This document shows positions 26,187 through 34,379 of a stretch of DNA of 64,000 nucleotides, one piece after another (position 1 is the stretch's first letter; each line of letters opens with the position of its first letter). The stretch comes from Bacillus sp. NP157. Lineage in GTDB: Bacteria; Pseudomonadota; Gammaproteobacteria; Xanthomonadales; Rhodanobacteraceae. The notes below the pieces were generated by a model. It saw nothing but the letters and a program-made list of their open reading frames with translations, did not search any database and had not been told where the DNA came from. Position numbers and translations under genes: made by a program. The stretch spans positions 3,410,001 through 3,474,000 of the forward strand of contig CP076546.1 in assembly GCA_018889975.1 (NCBI GenBank), read 5' to 3'.

Positions 26187-27047
26187 TCAGGCGGCGATGG
26201 CGACGCGCATCTTCTTCATGGCATTCGCCTCGATCTGGCGGATGCGTTCGGCCGACACGCCGTACTCGTCCGCAAGGTCCTGCAGGGTGGCCTTGTTGTC
26301 TTCGGCCAGCCAGCGGCGCTGGATGATGTCGCGCGAACGATCGTCGAGCTTCGACAGGGCACTGCCCAGGGCGCTCATCTGATTGTTCGAGGCGTCTTCT
26401 TCCGCCAGGTTCTCGTACGGATCCGCACCGTCGTCGACCAGGAAGGCGGCCGGTGCCGGCTTCTCGTCTTCGTCGGCGTCGGCCGGGGCTTCGAAGCCCA
26501 CGTCACGACCCGAAAGGCGCGATTCCATCTCACGGACCGTGGCTTCCGGCACGCCCAGGTCGTTCGCGACCACGCGAACTTCCTCGGCGTTCATCCAGCC
26601 CAGGCGCTTCTTGCTCTTGCGCAGGTTGAAGAACAGCTTGCGCTGGGCCTTGGTGGTGGCGACCTTCACGATGCGCCAGTTGCGCAGGATGAACTCGTGC
26701 ATTTCGGCACGGATCCAGTGCACGGCGAAGCTGACAAGGCGCACGCCCTGGTCCGGATCGAAGCGCTTCACGGCCTTCATCAGGCCGATGTTGCCTTCCT
26801 GGATCAGGTCGGAGAGCTGCAGGCCGTAGCCGTTGTAGCCGCGGGCGACATGCACCACGAAGCGAAGGTGGGACATCACCAGCTGCTTGGCGGCGTCGAG
26901 GTCGGCGTCGTCGTGGAAGCGCCGCGCAAGCGTCTGCTCCTCGTCAAGGCTGAGCACCGGGATGCGATGGACGGCCGCGATGTAGGAATCCAGACTGCCA
27001 ACGACGCTCGGTAGCCCGTAGTTACGGGTGGCGAGGGCTTGGGACAT
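26187..27047 (-). CDS. rpoH: RNA polymerase sigma-32 factor RpoH
   Basis: A 286-residue heat-shock sigma factor. Region 2 has [20 protein letters not shown] and [19 protein letters not shown] (about 57-100). The RpoH-box-like segment reads [15 protein letters not shown] (about 134-148), and region 4 ends with [24 protein letters not shown]. It directs transcription of chaperone and protease genes. A strong AGGAGG lies ten bases before the ATG. The promoter region carries a CIRCE operator, suggesting repression by HrcA. Confidence 0.96.
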   Translation of the reverse strand: MSQALATRNYGLPSVVGSLDSYIAAVHRIPVLSLDEEQTLARRFHDDADLDAAKQLVMSHLRFVVHVARGYNGYGLQLSDLIQEGNIGLMKAVKRFDPDQGVRLVSFAVHWIRAEMHEFILRNWRIVKVATTKAQRKLFFNLRKSKKRLGWMNAEEVRVVANDLGVPEATVREMESRLSGRDVGFEAPADADEDEKPAPAAFLVDDGADPYENLAEEDASNNQMSALGSALSKLDDRSRDIIQRRWLAEDNKATLQDLADEYGVSAERIRQIEANAMKKMRVAIAA

Positions 27048-27079
27048 GTGTGGAACCTCCTGAAAGGTATCGGTGCAGG

Positions 27080-27106
27080 TTAGCAGTCCCGGTATGAGAG
27101 TGCTAA
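27080..27106. promoter_or_regulatory. CIRCE operator (HrcA site) before rpoH
   Basis: On the minus strand TTAGCACTC, nine bases, then GACTGCTAA: 17 of 18 arm positions match the established CIRCE consensus TTAGCACTC-N9-GAGTGCTAA. It is 33 bp upstream of the rpoH start. Confidence 0.85.
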
Positions 27107-27123
27107 CCCTTGCCAGGGTTCAA
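27094..27123 (-). promoter_or_regulatory. candidate rpoH promoter overlapping CIRCE
   Basis: The -35 TTGAAC (27118-27123) and -10 TCTCAT (27094-27099) are 18 bp apart. The -10 box falls inside the CIRCE spacer, so bound HrcA would block polymerase. The match to the sigma-70 consensus is moderate. Confidence 0.45.
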
Positions 27124-27189
27124 TCTTCTTAGCTGTACTCAATGGTACAGAAATACCCCCGGGATGTCCAGCGGACTCCCGACGGTATT

Positions 27190-27345
27190 CAGGAGGCAGA
27201 CGGCTGAGCGGAGGGCCCGGCAGCCTTGGACGGGCGTAGGTGCCCGTTCGTAAAGAGAAATGGTGCCTGAGAAAGTCGATCTCAAGTGCAACGCGAGCGT
27301 AGGCACCGACCGTAGTCAGAGCCTACCCGGCGCCATGGCCCCGGC
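27190..27345 (+). other. stem-rich intergenic segment, no gene seen
   Basis: The gap 27048-27407 has, beyond the rpoH promoter, a stretch with several perfect stems. ACGGGC and GCCCGT flank GTAGGT (27230-27247). GGTGCCT (27263-27269) pairs with AGGCACC (27301-27307). GTAGGC (27299-27304) could instead pair with GCCTAC (27321-27326). The last two are mutually exclusive. This may be a leader or small RNA, but no known family was recognised. Confidence 0.3.
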
Positions 27346-27407
27346 CCACGCGCGCCTCAGCGGTGACCGACAGCGGCCATGCGGCAGCCCCGCCTAGTCT
27401 TCCCAGC

Positions 27408-27863
27408 ATGTCTTTCCATTACGCCCCGCTCCCCGGCACGGTCCTGATTTGCCGCTTCCCGCCGCCGGGAGCGGTTCCCTCGGGCGAGATGGCCAAAACC
27501 CGCCCAGTGATCGTGGTGAGCCGAAGGCTGAGAGGCAGGCCGGGCCTGGTGAATATCGTCCCGATCAGCATGACTGCGCCGCTGCGCGAAGACCGCTGGC
27601 ACGTTCGCATACCCGCCGAGGCGCTGCCTGCAGGATGGCGCGACCGTCCCGGTGAACGTTGGGCGAAGTGCGACATGGCGACCGTGGTAAGTCTCGAGCG
27701 GCTGTCGCAGGCTCGCGTACCTACGCACCGCAACGGCATGCAAACACCGCTGTCGCGCATCAGTGAGGAAACGCTCAGGGAAATCCGCAAGGCGTTGGCT
27801 TACGTCTTCCATATTTCCCCGGTATTAGAAGGAGTTCTTGCGTACCCGGAGGCAACGCAGTAG
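27408..27863 (+). CDS. PemK/MazF-family toxin-like protein (no antitoxin seen)
   Basis: A 151-residue protein with the PemK/MazF fold. Typical parts are PGTVLICRF near the N-terminus, KTRPVIVVSRR (about 32-42), the NIVPISMTAP strand (about 52-61), and KCDMATVVSLERL (about 88-100). Family members are mRNA endoribonucleases paired with an antitoxin, but no small gene stands directly upstream or downstream. An alternative GTG start at 27363 is less likely because the homology starts with SFHYAPLPG. A terminator follows at 27974-28008. Confidence 0.75.
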   Translation: MSFHYAPLPGTVLICRFPPPGAVPSGEMAKTRPVIVVSRRLRGRPGLVNIVPISMTAPLREDRWHVRIPAEALPAGWRDRPGERWAKCDMATVVSLERLSQARVPTHRNGMQTPLSRISEETLREIRKALAYVFHISPVLEGVLAYPEATQ

Positions 27864-27973
27864 CTTCCAACGTGTCCGTCGACGGCAACGTCGATTTGAA
27901 GACCTCGATGCGCGATCCATGGTGGCACTCGAGGCGGGCCGGAATACGATGACAAGTGATCCGGTTGCTAACT

Positions 27974-28008
27974 AGCCCGCGTGCTTCGGCCGCGGGCTTT
28001 TGTCTTTT
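27974..28008 (+). terminator. Rho-independent terminator
   Basis: An 8-bp stem AGCCCGCG / CGCGGGCT with a nine-base loop (27974-27998), followed by TTTGTCTTTT. It ends transcription from the PemK-like gene, 110 bp after its stop, and separates it from the IS110 element. Confidence 0.85.
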
Positions 28009-28017
28009 CGGGTCCGG

Positions 28018-28037
28018 TCGCGCGCAGGCGCGCTCCT
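28018..28037 (-). repeat. REP remnant at IS110 copy 2 left junction
   Basis: TCGCGCGCAGG and CGCGCTCCT make the palindrome part of a REP. The ACA that should follow is found at 29287-29289, on the other side of the IS. Joining the two restores a consensus REP. Confidence 0.9.
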
Positions 28038-28215
28038 TGTATCTTGGCGGTGCCTCCCATCCGGGGGGTGTGCGAAGGATTCCGGGGAGGCCGCGCGCTC
28101 CTTGAAGCAGGATGTTCCTGACTTCGCCTGTAGAGTGGCCCCCCGCCCCATTGCCAACTGCGGAGAGTATCCAGAAGCCCGCGAGGGACTTCGCATACAA
28201 GGTTGCAGGGGCAAA
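28038..28215 (+). ncRNA. IS110 bridge RNA, copy 2 (predicted)
   Basis: The leader folds into two internal loops of the same design. Target loop: outer stem GGGG/CCCC plus GGCC/GGCC (28084-28092 with 28137-28144), left guide GCGCGCTCCT (28093-28102), inner hairpin GAAG-CAGGA-TGT-TCCTG-A-CTTC (28104-28125), right guide CTGTAG (28128-28133). Donor loop: left guide GAGAGTATC (28163-28171), inner hairpin GAAG-CCC-GCGA-GGG-A-CTTC (28174-28192), right guide ATACAAG (28195-28201). The target guides match the REP half-sites; the donor guides match the IS right end (29277-29285) and left end (28036-28042). The order agrees with the published IS621 bridge RNA. Confidence 0.85.
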
Positions 28216-28273
28216 AAATGCGGGGTCGGGGAGCCGGATCCATTCTCACGCTAACTCGCGGAGGATGTAAGGG

Positions 28274-29269
28274 ATGGTCATGTCGATCGGATTGGACGTC
28301 AGCGCGCGCGACTGCGCCGTGGCCTCGTATGACAACGGCAAGGGTGTTGCGCTGGGGAAGTTCGAGCAAACCCCGGCAGGACATGCACGGCTGGCCAGGA
28401 AGCTTCTGGATTTACGGCCTTCCTGGGTGGTGATGGAAGCGACCGGGATCTATCACCTGGACCTGGCCATCGCGCTGGATCGGGCTGGATTGCCGGTCTC
28501 GGTCATCAACCCGCGCAGTGCCAAGCGGTTCGCCCAGCTCAAGCTCAAGGGCACCAAGACCGACACGATCGATGCGGGGTTGCTTGCCGAGTATGGCGAG
28601 GCGCTCAAGCCGGCACGCTGGATCGCACCGGAGCAGGCGGACCTGGCCCTGCGGGACCTGGGACGGCAGGTGAACCGGCTGTTGGGGGAGCGGGTCCGCG
28701 CGAAGAACCGCCTGCACGCCCTGACTGCCAAGAAGGGCACGCATGTGCTGCTGCTCGAGGACGAAACCGAGGCCGTCGCCACCCTCGATCGGCGCATCGA
28801 ACGCCTGCGCGGTGCGATGCGCCAGCAGATCGACACCGATCCGGTGCGCCAAGCCCAGCTTCGCCACATGACCGCAGCCCCGGGCATCGCCGAGGTCTCG
28901 GCGATGGCGGTACTCGCTGAACTGGCCATGCTTCCCAGCACTATGAAAGCGCCGCAGGTCAGCCGCCATGCGGGCCTGGACGTTTGTCACACCCAATCGG
29001 GCACGAGCGTCCACGGACGGCCGCGGCTAAGCAAGGGCGGAAACACCTACCTGCGCGCAGGCATGTACATGCCTGCGCTGGTTGCCGTGCGCTACGACCC
29101 CTTGGTCAAAGCCTTCTACGAACAGCTGCTTCGTCGCGGAAAGGCCAAGCGCCAGGCCCTCGCGGCAGTCATGCGCAAATACCTCACCGGGCTCTGGGCT
29201 TGCCTGCGCGACAACGAAAACTTCGACGTCACCAAGCTTTTTAGCCCAGAGCACCTTAGGCAGGGTTGA
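28274..29269 (+). CDS. IS110-family transposase (bridge-RNA-guided recombinase)
   Basis: A 331-residue complete transposase. The N-terminal RuvC-like domain has the DEDD residues Asp8 (IGLDVS), Glu55 (MEATGIY), Asp97 and Asp100 (TKTDTIDA). A coiled-coil linker follows (about 120-190). The C-terminal Tnp_20 domain begins at MTAAPGIAEVSA and carries the predicted catalytic Ser242 in TQSGTS, then RLSKGGNTYLR. It cuts and joins DNA as a DEDD/Ser recombinase guided by the leader RNA. The ATG is preceded by GGATGTAAGGG; nothing is broken, so the copy looks active. Confidence 0.96.
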   Translation: MVMSIGLDVSARDCAVASYDNGKGVALGKFEQTPAGHARLARKLLDLRPSWVVMEATGIYHLDLAIALDRAGLPVSVINPRSAKRFAQLKLKGTKTDTIDAGLLAEYGEALKPARWIAPEQADLALRDLGRQVNRLLGERVRAKNRLHALTAKKGTHVLLLEDETEAVATLDRRIERLRGAMRQQIDTDPVRQAQLRHMTAAPGIAEVSAMAVLAELAMLPSTMKAPQVSRHAGLDVCHTQSGTSVHGRPRLSKGGNTYLRAGMYMPALVAVRYDPLVKAFYEQLLRRGKAKRQALAAVMRKYLTGLWACLRDNENFDVTKLFSPEHLRQG

Positions 29270-29284
29270 CCGGGAAGAGAGTAT

Positions 29285-29980
29285 CTACAGAGTGGCGCGG
29301 GGCGGGAGGGACCAGTCGATGGCGGGTTCGCCGCGGGCTTCGAGGTAGGCGTTGGCCTTGGCGAAGTGGCCGCAGCCCATGAAGCCGCGATGCGCGGACA
29401 GCGGTGAGGGGTGCACGCTGCGCAGGATGCAGTGGCGCTTGCCGTCGATCAGCTGGCCCTTCTTCTGCGCGTGGCTGCCCCAGAGCATGAAGACCAGGCC
29501 TTCGCGCTCGCGGTTGAGAACATCGATCGCCGCGTCGGTGAAGCCTTCCCAGCCACGGCCCTGGTGCGAGGCCGCCTGCCCGGCTTCCACGGTAAGCACC
29601 GCGTTGAGCAGCAGCACGCCACGATCGGCCCAGGGCGTGAGGCAGCCGTGGTCGGGACGCGGGATGCCGAGGCTGGCCTCGATTTCCTTGAACATGTTCT
29701 GCAGGGACGGCGGCACGCGTACGCCCGGCTGCACGGAGAAGCTCAAGCCATGCGCCTGGCCCGGACCGTGGTAAGGATCCTGCCCCAGGATCACGACGCG
29801 CACCTTGTCGAATGGCGTGTGCGCGAACGCGTTGAAGATCTCAGGCCCCGGCGGGTAGATTTCCTTGCCCTGGGCTTTCTCGTTGCGCAGGAATTCGGAG
29901 AGCGCGAGCATCTCCGGACGATCGAGGTAATCGCCGATCCGCACCTTCCACGACGCCTCGAGCCGCACGCGATCGTTCAA
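29285..29980 (-). CDS. ung: uracil-DNA glycosylase
   Basis: A 231-residue family-1 UDG that removes uracil from DNA at the start of base excision repair. It has the water-activating motif [18 protein letters not shown] (about 67-84) and the minor-groove loop [11 protein letters not shown] (about 190-200). The start overlaps the response regulator gene by four bases. The TAG stop (29285-29287) uses the CT core and the A of a REP, so the inserted IS leaves the protein unchanged. Confidence 0.97.
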   Translation of the reverse strand: MNDRVRLEASWKVRIGDYLDRPEMLALSEFLRNEKAQGKEIYPPGPEIFNAFAHTPFDKVRVVILGQDPYHGPGQAHGLSFSVQPGVRVPPSLQNMFKEIEASLGIPRPDHGCLTPWADRGVLLLNAVLTVEAGQAASHQGRGWEGFTDAAIDVLNREREGLVFMLWGSHAQKKGQLIDGKRHCILRSVHPSPLSAHRGFMGCGHFAKANAYLEARGEPAIDWSLPPRATL

Positions 29981-30816
29981 GCGTCGACCTTCGTGCGCAG
30001 GTGCAAGGCCACGCGCAGCTGGAACAGCAGCTTCGTGATCAGCAACTTTTCTTCCACGGGTTTCTCGACGAGGTCGTTCGCACCGGCGCGCAGCAACGCG
30101 GCCTGGTTCGCGGGATTCTCGTCGCCCGTCATGATCAGCGTAGGCAGCCTGCCCTTGCCGTAGCCGAATTCGTTGCGGATGCGCTCGACGAGGTCGCCGC
30201 CGGTCAGCTCGCCCTTCAGGCTCACGTCGGTCAACACTATGTCGGCACCGACCTGGCCGCGGGCGTGGGCCGCGCGCAGGAATTCGATCGCATCCTCGGC
30301 ACTGATCACGTGATGCACGGTGAGGCCGTACTTCTCCATCATGCGGCGCGTGGCGAGCGCGACGACGCGGCTGTCTTCGACGTAAAGCACCTCGCCCTCC
30401 GCGCCGCCCTCGGGCCGCACGTAGCCGCGGATGAACTCGGCCAGCGCCTCGAAGCCCAGCGACTTGTCGAAATAGTCGGTGACGAACTCACCGAGTTCAC
30501 GACGGTGCAGGCGCTGTTCGACATCGCCGGATACGACCACGATGGGCATGTAGATCTGCGGCGCGGACTCGCGCACGAAGCGCGCGAATTCCAGGCCATC
30601 CATGTCGGGCAGGCGAAGGGCCACGGTGACGAAATCGAACACGCCACGCTGCAGCTCGGCCTGCGCTTCGCTACCCGTGCCCACCGCGACGATCTCCACG
30701 CCGGGAACCTCCGCGGCGACGACACGCGAAATCAGCGAGCGCACGACCCGGGAGCCGTCCACGAGGAGGATGCGCGGCGTGGCGCCTGCGACACCGGAAC
30801 CGATATGCGAAGCCAC
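29977..30816 (-). CDS. response regulator with two receiver domains, first one degenerate
   Basis: A 279-residue protein with two tandem REC domains and no output domain. REC1 (about 14-130) has LLVDGSR and [12 protein letters not shown]: the phosphoacceptor Asp is replaced by Ala, while the Lys of YFDKSLG remains. REC2 (about 141-270) is intact, with [20 protein letters not shown] and VEKP. It likely acts as a phosphorylation-dependent adaptor. It lies between ftsX and ung, 15 bp from ftsX, and overlaps ung by four bases. Confidence 0.85.
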   Translation of the reverse strand: MASHIGSGVAGATPRILLVDGSRVVRSLISRVVAAEVPGVEIVAVGTGSEAQAELQRGVFDFVTVALRLPDMDGLEFARFVRESAPQIYMPIVVVSGDVEQRLHRRELGEFVTDYFDKSLGFEALAEFIRGYVRPEGGAEGEVLYVEDSRVVALATRRMMEKYGLTVHHVISAEDAIEFLRAAHARGQVGADIVLTDVSLKGELTGGDLVERIRNEFGYGKGRLPTLIMTGDENPANQAALLRAGANDLVEKPVEEKLLITKLLFQLRVALHLRTKVDA

Positions 30817-30831
30817 CCCCGCGCCCTCCCC

Positions 30832-31812
30832 TCAGGCCGCCGACGCGCGGCGGATCTGCCGGGCGCTGACCAGCCGTGCCCCGAGCCAGCCGAGCAAGGC
30901 CGACGCAAGGGGCACCGAAAGCAGCAGCCACGCAGGCAAGCCACCGAACTGCACGCTGCCGTCGTAGGCCGCCGCCAACCGACCGACCGGGCCGGCCATC
31001 GACAGCTCGATCGCCACGGCGAGCACCACCGCGAGGATCCCGGCGAACAGGCCGAGCCAGATGCCGGCATAAAGATAGGGGCGGCGCACGAACGGCCGGC
31101 TCGCGCCGATCAGCAGCAGGACGCCGATCTCCTCGGCACGGCTCTGGATATCGACGCGAATCGTGTTGCCGACGACCAGCAGCGCGGCGATGCCAAGCAG
31201 CAAGGCCAGGACGCTGGTGGCACGCGCACCCACGCCGACCACGGCATCCAGGCGCTGGCGCCATGCGCCGGTCTCCTGGACCATGTCCACGCCGGGCAAG
31301 GCCTTCATCGACTCGACGAGACGGTCGACCTCGGGCGCGGTGAGGTTGCCCTTCGGCTGCACGGTGAGCACGTAGGGCAGCGGATTGTCGTCGAGCGACT
31401 GCAGCGCGCCGGAGAAGCCCTGCACTTCCGCCAGCTCGGCGAGGCCATCCTTCGGCGTGCGCACGGTGATGTCCTGCACCTCGGGGCGCCCGCGCAACGC
31501 GGAGGCGGCCGTCTCGGCCATGGCCGCGTTCTGGCCAGGCTTCATGAAGGCACTGATCGTCTGGTTGCGGCCCAGCGCATCGCCCATGCGCTCGACGTTA
31601 CCCAGCAGCAGGTAGAAGGCGAGCGGCAAGGCCAGCGCCACGCCCATCACCGCGACCGTCATCAGCGTGGCCAGCGGGCGCGCGGCCAGCCGGCGCCAGC
31701 TGATCGACAGGCTCCACGCGTGGTGCTCGCGCCAGGCGCCGATGTGGCGCGGCGCGGTGCGGCGGGTCTTTTCCGGCTCGACCGGCCGGCGCGGTTCGCG
31801 GACGGTGTTCAT
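30832..31812 (-). CDS. ftsX: cell division protein FtsX
   Basis: A 326-residue inner-membrane protein of the FtsEX complex, which activates septal peptidoglycan hydrolases. A cytoplasmic N-terminus (1-50) leads to helix one (about 52-75), a periplasmic domain follows (about 76-200), and three helices come at about 205-225, 250-275 and 295-318. Its start overlaps ftsE by four bases (ATGA type). Confidence 0.93.
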   Translation of the reverse strand: MNTVREPRRPVEPEKTRRTAPRHIGAWREHHAWSLSISWRRLAARPLATLMTVAVMGVALALPLAFYLLLGNVERMGDALGRNQTISAFMKPGQNAAMAETAASALRGRPEVQDITVRTPKDGLAELAEVQGFSGALQSLDDNPLPYVLTVQPKGNLTAPEVDRLVESMKALPGVDMVQETGAWRQRLDAVVGVGARATSVLALLLGIAALLVVGNTIRVDIQSRAEEIGVLLLIGASRPFVRRPYLYAGIWLGLFAGILAVVLAVAIELSMAGPVGRLAAAYDGSVQFGGLPAWLLLSVPLASALLGWLGARLVSARQIRRASAA

Positions 31813-32486
31813 ACCACCTCCGTCGCGGGCACGTCGGCAACCAGCTTGCCGTGATCGAGGACAACGACGCGTTTCTTCATGCGCTTGATCAGCATCAGGT
31901 CGTGGCTGGCGACAAGGACGGCGGTGCCGACGGCCTGGAATTCGGCGAACAGGCCCATGATCTCCATGGCCAGCTGCGGATCGAGGTTGCCGGTGGGCTC
32001 GTCCGCGATGAGCACCGCGGGCTTGGCGACGATGGCGCGGGCGATGCCCACGCGCTGCTGTTCGCCGGTCGACAGGGTGCCGGGCAACTGCTTCTCATAG
32101 CTGAGCAAGCCGACCTTTTCCAGCGCGGCACGCACGCGGCGGGCCCGCTCGGTGGCCGTGACGCCGGCAATCACCAGCGGCAGCTCGACGTTGCCGAAAA
32201 CGCTGCGATCCAGCAGCAGGCGATGGTCCTGGAAGACCATGCCCAGCTTGCGGCGGATGCGCGGGATGTCCGACGGACGGACGGTGTTGAGCTTCTGGCC
32301 GTCGAGCGTCACGACGCCATTGGTCGGCCGCTCGATCATGGCCAACAACTTGAGCAGGGTGCTCTTGCCGGCGCCGGAGTGTCCGGTGACGAAGGCCATT
32401 TCGCCCGCGTCGACCTGGAAGGAGACATCCGTCAGGGCCTGGTGGTCGCCCTCGTACCGTTTGCTCACCAGATCGAAACCGATCAC
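31809..32486 (-). CDS. ftsE: cell division ATP-binding protein FtsE
   Basis: A 225-residue ABC ATPase. It has Walker A GHSGAGKSTLLK (about 36-47), signature LSTGEQQRVGIAR (about 139-151), Walker B VLIADEPTGNLD and the H-loop ASHDL. With FtsX it powers septal hydrolase activation. The start is GTG at 32486. It heads a minus-strand unit ftsE-ftsX-regulator-ung. Confidence 0.95.
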   Translation of the reverse strand: MIGFDLVSKRYEGDHQALTDVSFQVDAGEMAFVTGHSGAGKSTLLKLLAMIERPTNGVVTLDGQKLNTVRPSDIPRIRRKLGMVFQDHRLLLDRSVFGNVELPLVIAGVTATERARRVRAALEKVGLLSYEKQLPGTLSTGEQQRVGIARAIVAKPAVLIADEPTGNLDPQLAMEIMGLFAEFQAVGTAVLVASHDLMLIKRMKKRVVVLDHGKLVADVPATEVV

Positions 32487-32574
32487 CGCGTTACCCGTTG
32501 GCCCGTGAAGCCTAGAGGATAAGGTATGCGGCCCCGCTTTTGGCTGGCCTGTGTCGCGCTTCCGACGCGCCCCC

Positions 32575-32597
32575 TGCAGGAGCGCGCCAGCGCGCGA
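32575..32597 (+). repeat. REP palindrome, divergent copy
   Basis: TGCAGG replaces the TGTAGG head and the loop differs by one base; the GCGCGC arms are intact. It lies between the ftsE start and the rhlB stop. Confidence 0.75.
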
Positions 32598-32609
32598 CCC
32601 AGCCAGGCC

Positions 32610-34379
32610 TCAACGCCCGCTAAAAAGCCGCCCCAACCGACGGAAGAACCCGTCCTTCGGCTTGGAAGGGGTCGCGGCGACGGGCGCCGGCGAACCGGCC
32701 GGACGCGCCGCGGCCACGTGGCGCGACGGACGGCGGTTGCCGGTGCCGGTGCCGGTGCCCTCGGCAGCCGCGCGCGGCGCCGCCGAGCTGGCGTTGTCCT
32801 GGATAGCCACCGGTGCCGTGCCGTCGGCCGCACCCTCGCGGGCGCCACGGCCACGGCCGCCACGACGGCGACGGCGCTTCTTCGTCGCCGATTCGGCAGC
32901 CATCGCCTCGGCCGCCGCCGGCAGCTCGGCGACGGTCTCGGCCACGACGACCGTCTTCACCGGGACCTCGGTCGAGACCGCGTCCGGCTTCTCGGTGCGC
33001 GGACGACGCTCACCCGAGCGCTCGCCGGAACGCGACCGCTCGCCGGAGCGCTCCCCCGAACGGGAGCGAGAGCCAGGACCACCCGAACGCGAACCGCCGC
33101 GACCACCCTTCTCCGGCGGCGCGCCGCGGGTCGGGATATGGCCACCGGTGTCGTTCGGATCGTCCACTTCATCCTGCACGCCGTCGGCACGCGGGCGCGG
33201 AGCCGGCATCACCAGCATGCGCGCGTCGATCGACGCCGCCGGGATCTTCTGGTTGATGTAGGTCTCGATGTCCGGCAGGCCCATGGCGTACAGGTCGCAG
33301 GCGAAGCTGATCGCGTCGCCCTCGGCGCCCAGGCGCGCGGTGCGGCCGATGCGGTGCACGTAGTCTTCCGCGTCCTGCGGCAGGTCGTAGTTGAAGACGT
33401 GGCTGACGGCCGGGATGTGCAGGCCGCGCGCGGCGACGTCGGTCGCCACCAGCAGGTCGATCTGGCCCTCCTGGAAGCGCTGCAGCAGCTTCTGGCGCTT
33501 CACCTGCGGCACGTCGCCGGAGATGGCGCCGACCCGGAAGTTGTGGCGCTTCAGGCGATCGGTGATGCGCTCGGCCGCGGCCTTGGTGTTCACGAAGATG
33601 ATGCTGCGCTCGGCCTTGCTCTCTTCCAGCAGGTTGAGCAGCAGAGGCATCTTCTCTTCCTTGGACGGGAAGTAGACGACCTGGCGGACGCGGTCGGCCG
33701 TGACGTTCTCGGTCTCGACCACGAGCTTCTCGGCTTCGTGCATGTGCTCGTAGGCCAGCTCGAGCACGCGATGGCTCAGGGTGGCCGAGAACAGCAGCAC
33801 CTGGCGCTTCTCGCGCGACGGCAGGCGGCGGAAGATGAAGCGGACGTCCTTGATGAAGCCAAGGTCGAACATGCGGTCGGCTTCGTCGATGACCATGACT
33901 TCGACGCTGCCGAAGCCGAACACGTCCTGCTTGTAGTAGTCGAGCAGGCGGCCGGGGGTGGCGATGATGATGTCGCAACCGTCACGCAGCTGCTGGCGCT
34001 GCTTGTCGTAGTCGACGCCGCCATAGATCAGGGCGCTACGCAGGCCGGTGGCCTTGCCGATGGTCTGGAAATCCTTCTCGATCTGGATCGCCAGCTCGCG
34101 GGTGGGCGCGATGATCAGCGCGCGCGGATCGGAATCCTTGCGGCTGGGGTCGGCCGGGTTCTTCAGCAGGCGGTCCATCAGGGCCACGAGGAAGGCGAAG
34201 GTCTTGCCGGTGCCGGTCTGGGCCTGGCCGGCGACGTCGCGCCCGGTCAGGGCGACCGGCAGGGTCAGCGCCTGGATCGGCGTGCAGCGGGTGATGCCGG
34301 CCGTGGCAAGGCCCTGGTGCAGCAGCGGATGGAGGTCGAGGTTTTCGTAGAAGACGTCGGTTAGTACGGTCTGGGACAT
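32610..34379 (-). CDS. rhlB: DEAD-box ATP-dependent RNA helicase RhlB
   Basis: A 589-residue DEAD-box helicase. Q motif region [11 protein letters not shown], motif I AQTGTGKT (about 52-59), motif II DEAD (about 167), motif III SAT and motif [10 protein letters not shown] are all present, ending near residue 390. The long tail (about 400-589) is disordered, with [10 protein letters not shown] repeats, an [11 protein letters not shown] arginine patch and a GRLFSGR end. In Xanthomonadales RhlB carries such a tail, likely for RNA and degradosome binding. It is divergent from trxA-rho. Confidence 0.94.
   Translation of the reverse strand: MSQTVLTDVFYENLDLHPLLHQGLATAGITRCTPIQALTLPVALTGRDVAGQAQTGTGKTFAFLVALMDRLLKNPADPSRKDSDPRALIIAPTRELAIQIEKDFQTIGKATGLRSALIYGGVDYDKQRQQLRDGCDIIIATPGRLLDYYKQDVFGFGSVEVMVIDEADRMFDLGFIKDVRFIFRRLPSREKRQVLLFSATLSHRVLELAYEHMHEAEKLVVETENVTADRVRQVVYFPSKEEKMPLLLNLLEESKAERSIIFVNTKAAAERITDRLKRHNFRVGAISGDVPQVKRQKLLQRFQEGQIDLLVATDVAARGLHIPAVSHVFNYDLPQDAEDYVHRIGRTARLGAEGDAISFACDLYAMGLPDIETYINQKIPAASIDARMLVMPAPRPRADGVQDEVDDPNDTGGHIPTRGAPPEKGGRGGSRSGGPGSRSRSGERSGERSRSGERSGERRPRTEKPDAVSTEVPVKTVVVAETVAELPAAAEAMAAESATKKRRRRRGGRGRGAREGAADGTAPVAIQDNASSAAPRAAAEGTGTGTGNRRPSRHVAAARPAGSPAPVAATPSKPKDGFFRRLGRLFSGR

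Larger units (their letters stand above)
28036..29284 (+). mobile_element. IS110-family insertion sequence, complete (copy 2)
   Basis: About 1249 bp. The left junction is at the CT of 28036-28037 and the right junction at the CT of 29285-29286; a single CT is duplicated, as expected for CT-core IS110 recombination without long target duplication. It holds a 236-nt leader with a predicted bridge RNA and one transposase. It is inserted in a REP directly behind ung, in the orientation opposite to copy 1. Confidence 0.92.

Noticed and set aside
27190-27345. 6S RNA, RNase P RNA, tmRNA or SRP RNA
   Set aside because: Stems are present, but the conserved sequence blocks of these families are not.
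27048-28273. Antitoxin gene for the PemK-like toxin
   Set aside because: No short frame with a start, ribosome-binding site and antitoxin-like composition was found on either side.
29285-29980. ung as disrupted by the IS
   Set aside because: The frame is complete to its TAG and the last codons fit; the insertion is directly after the stop.
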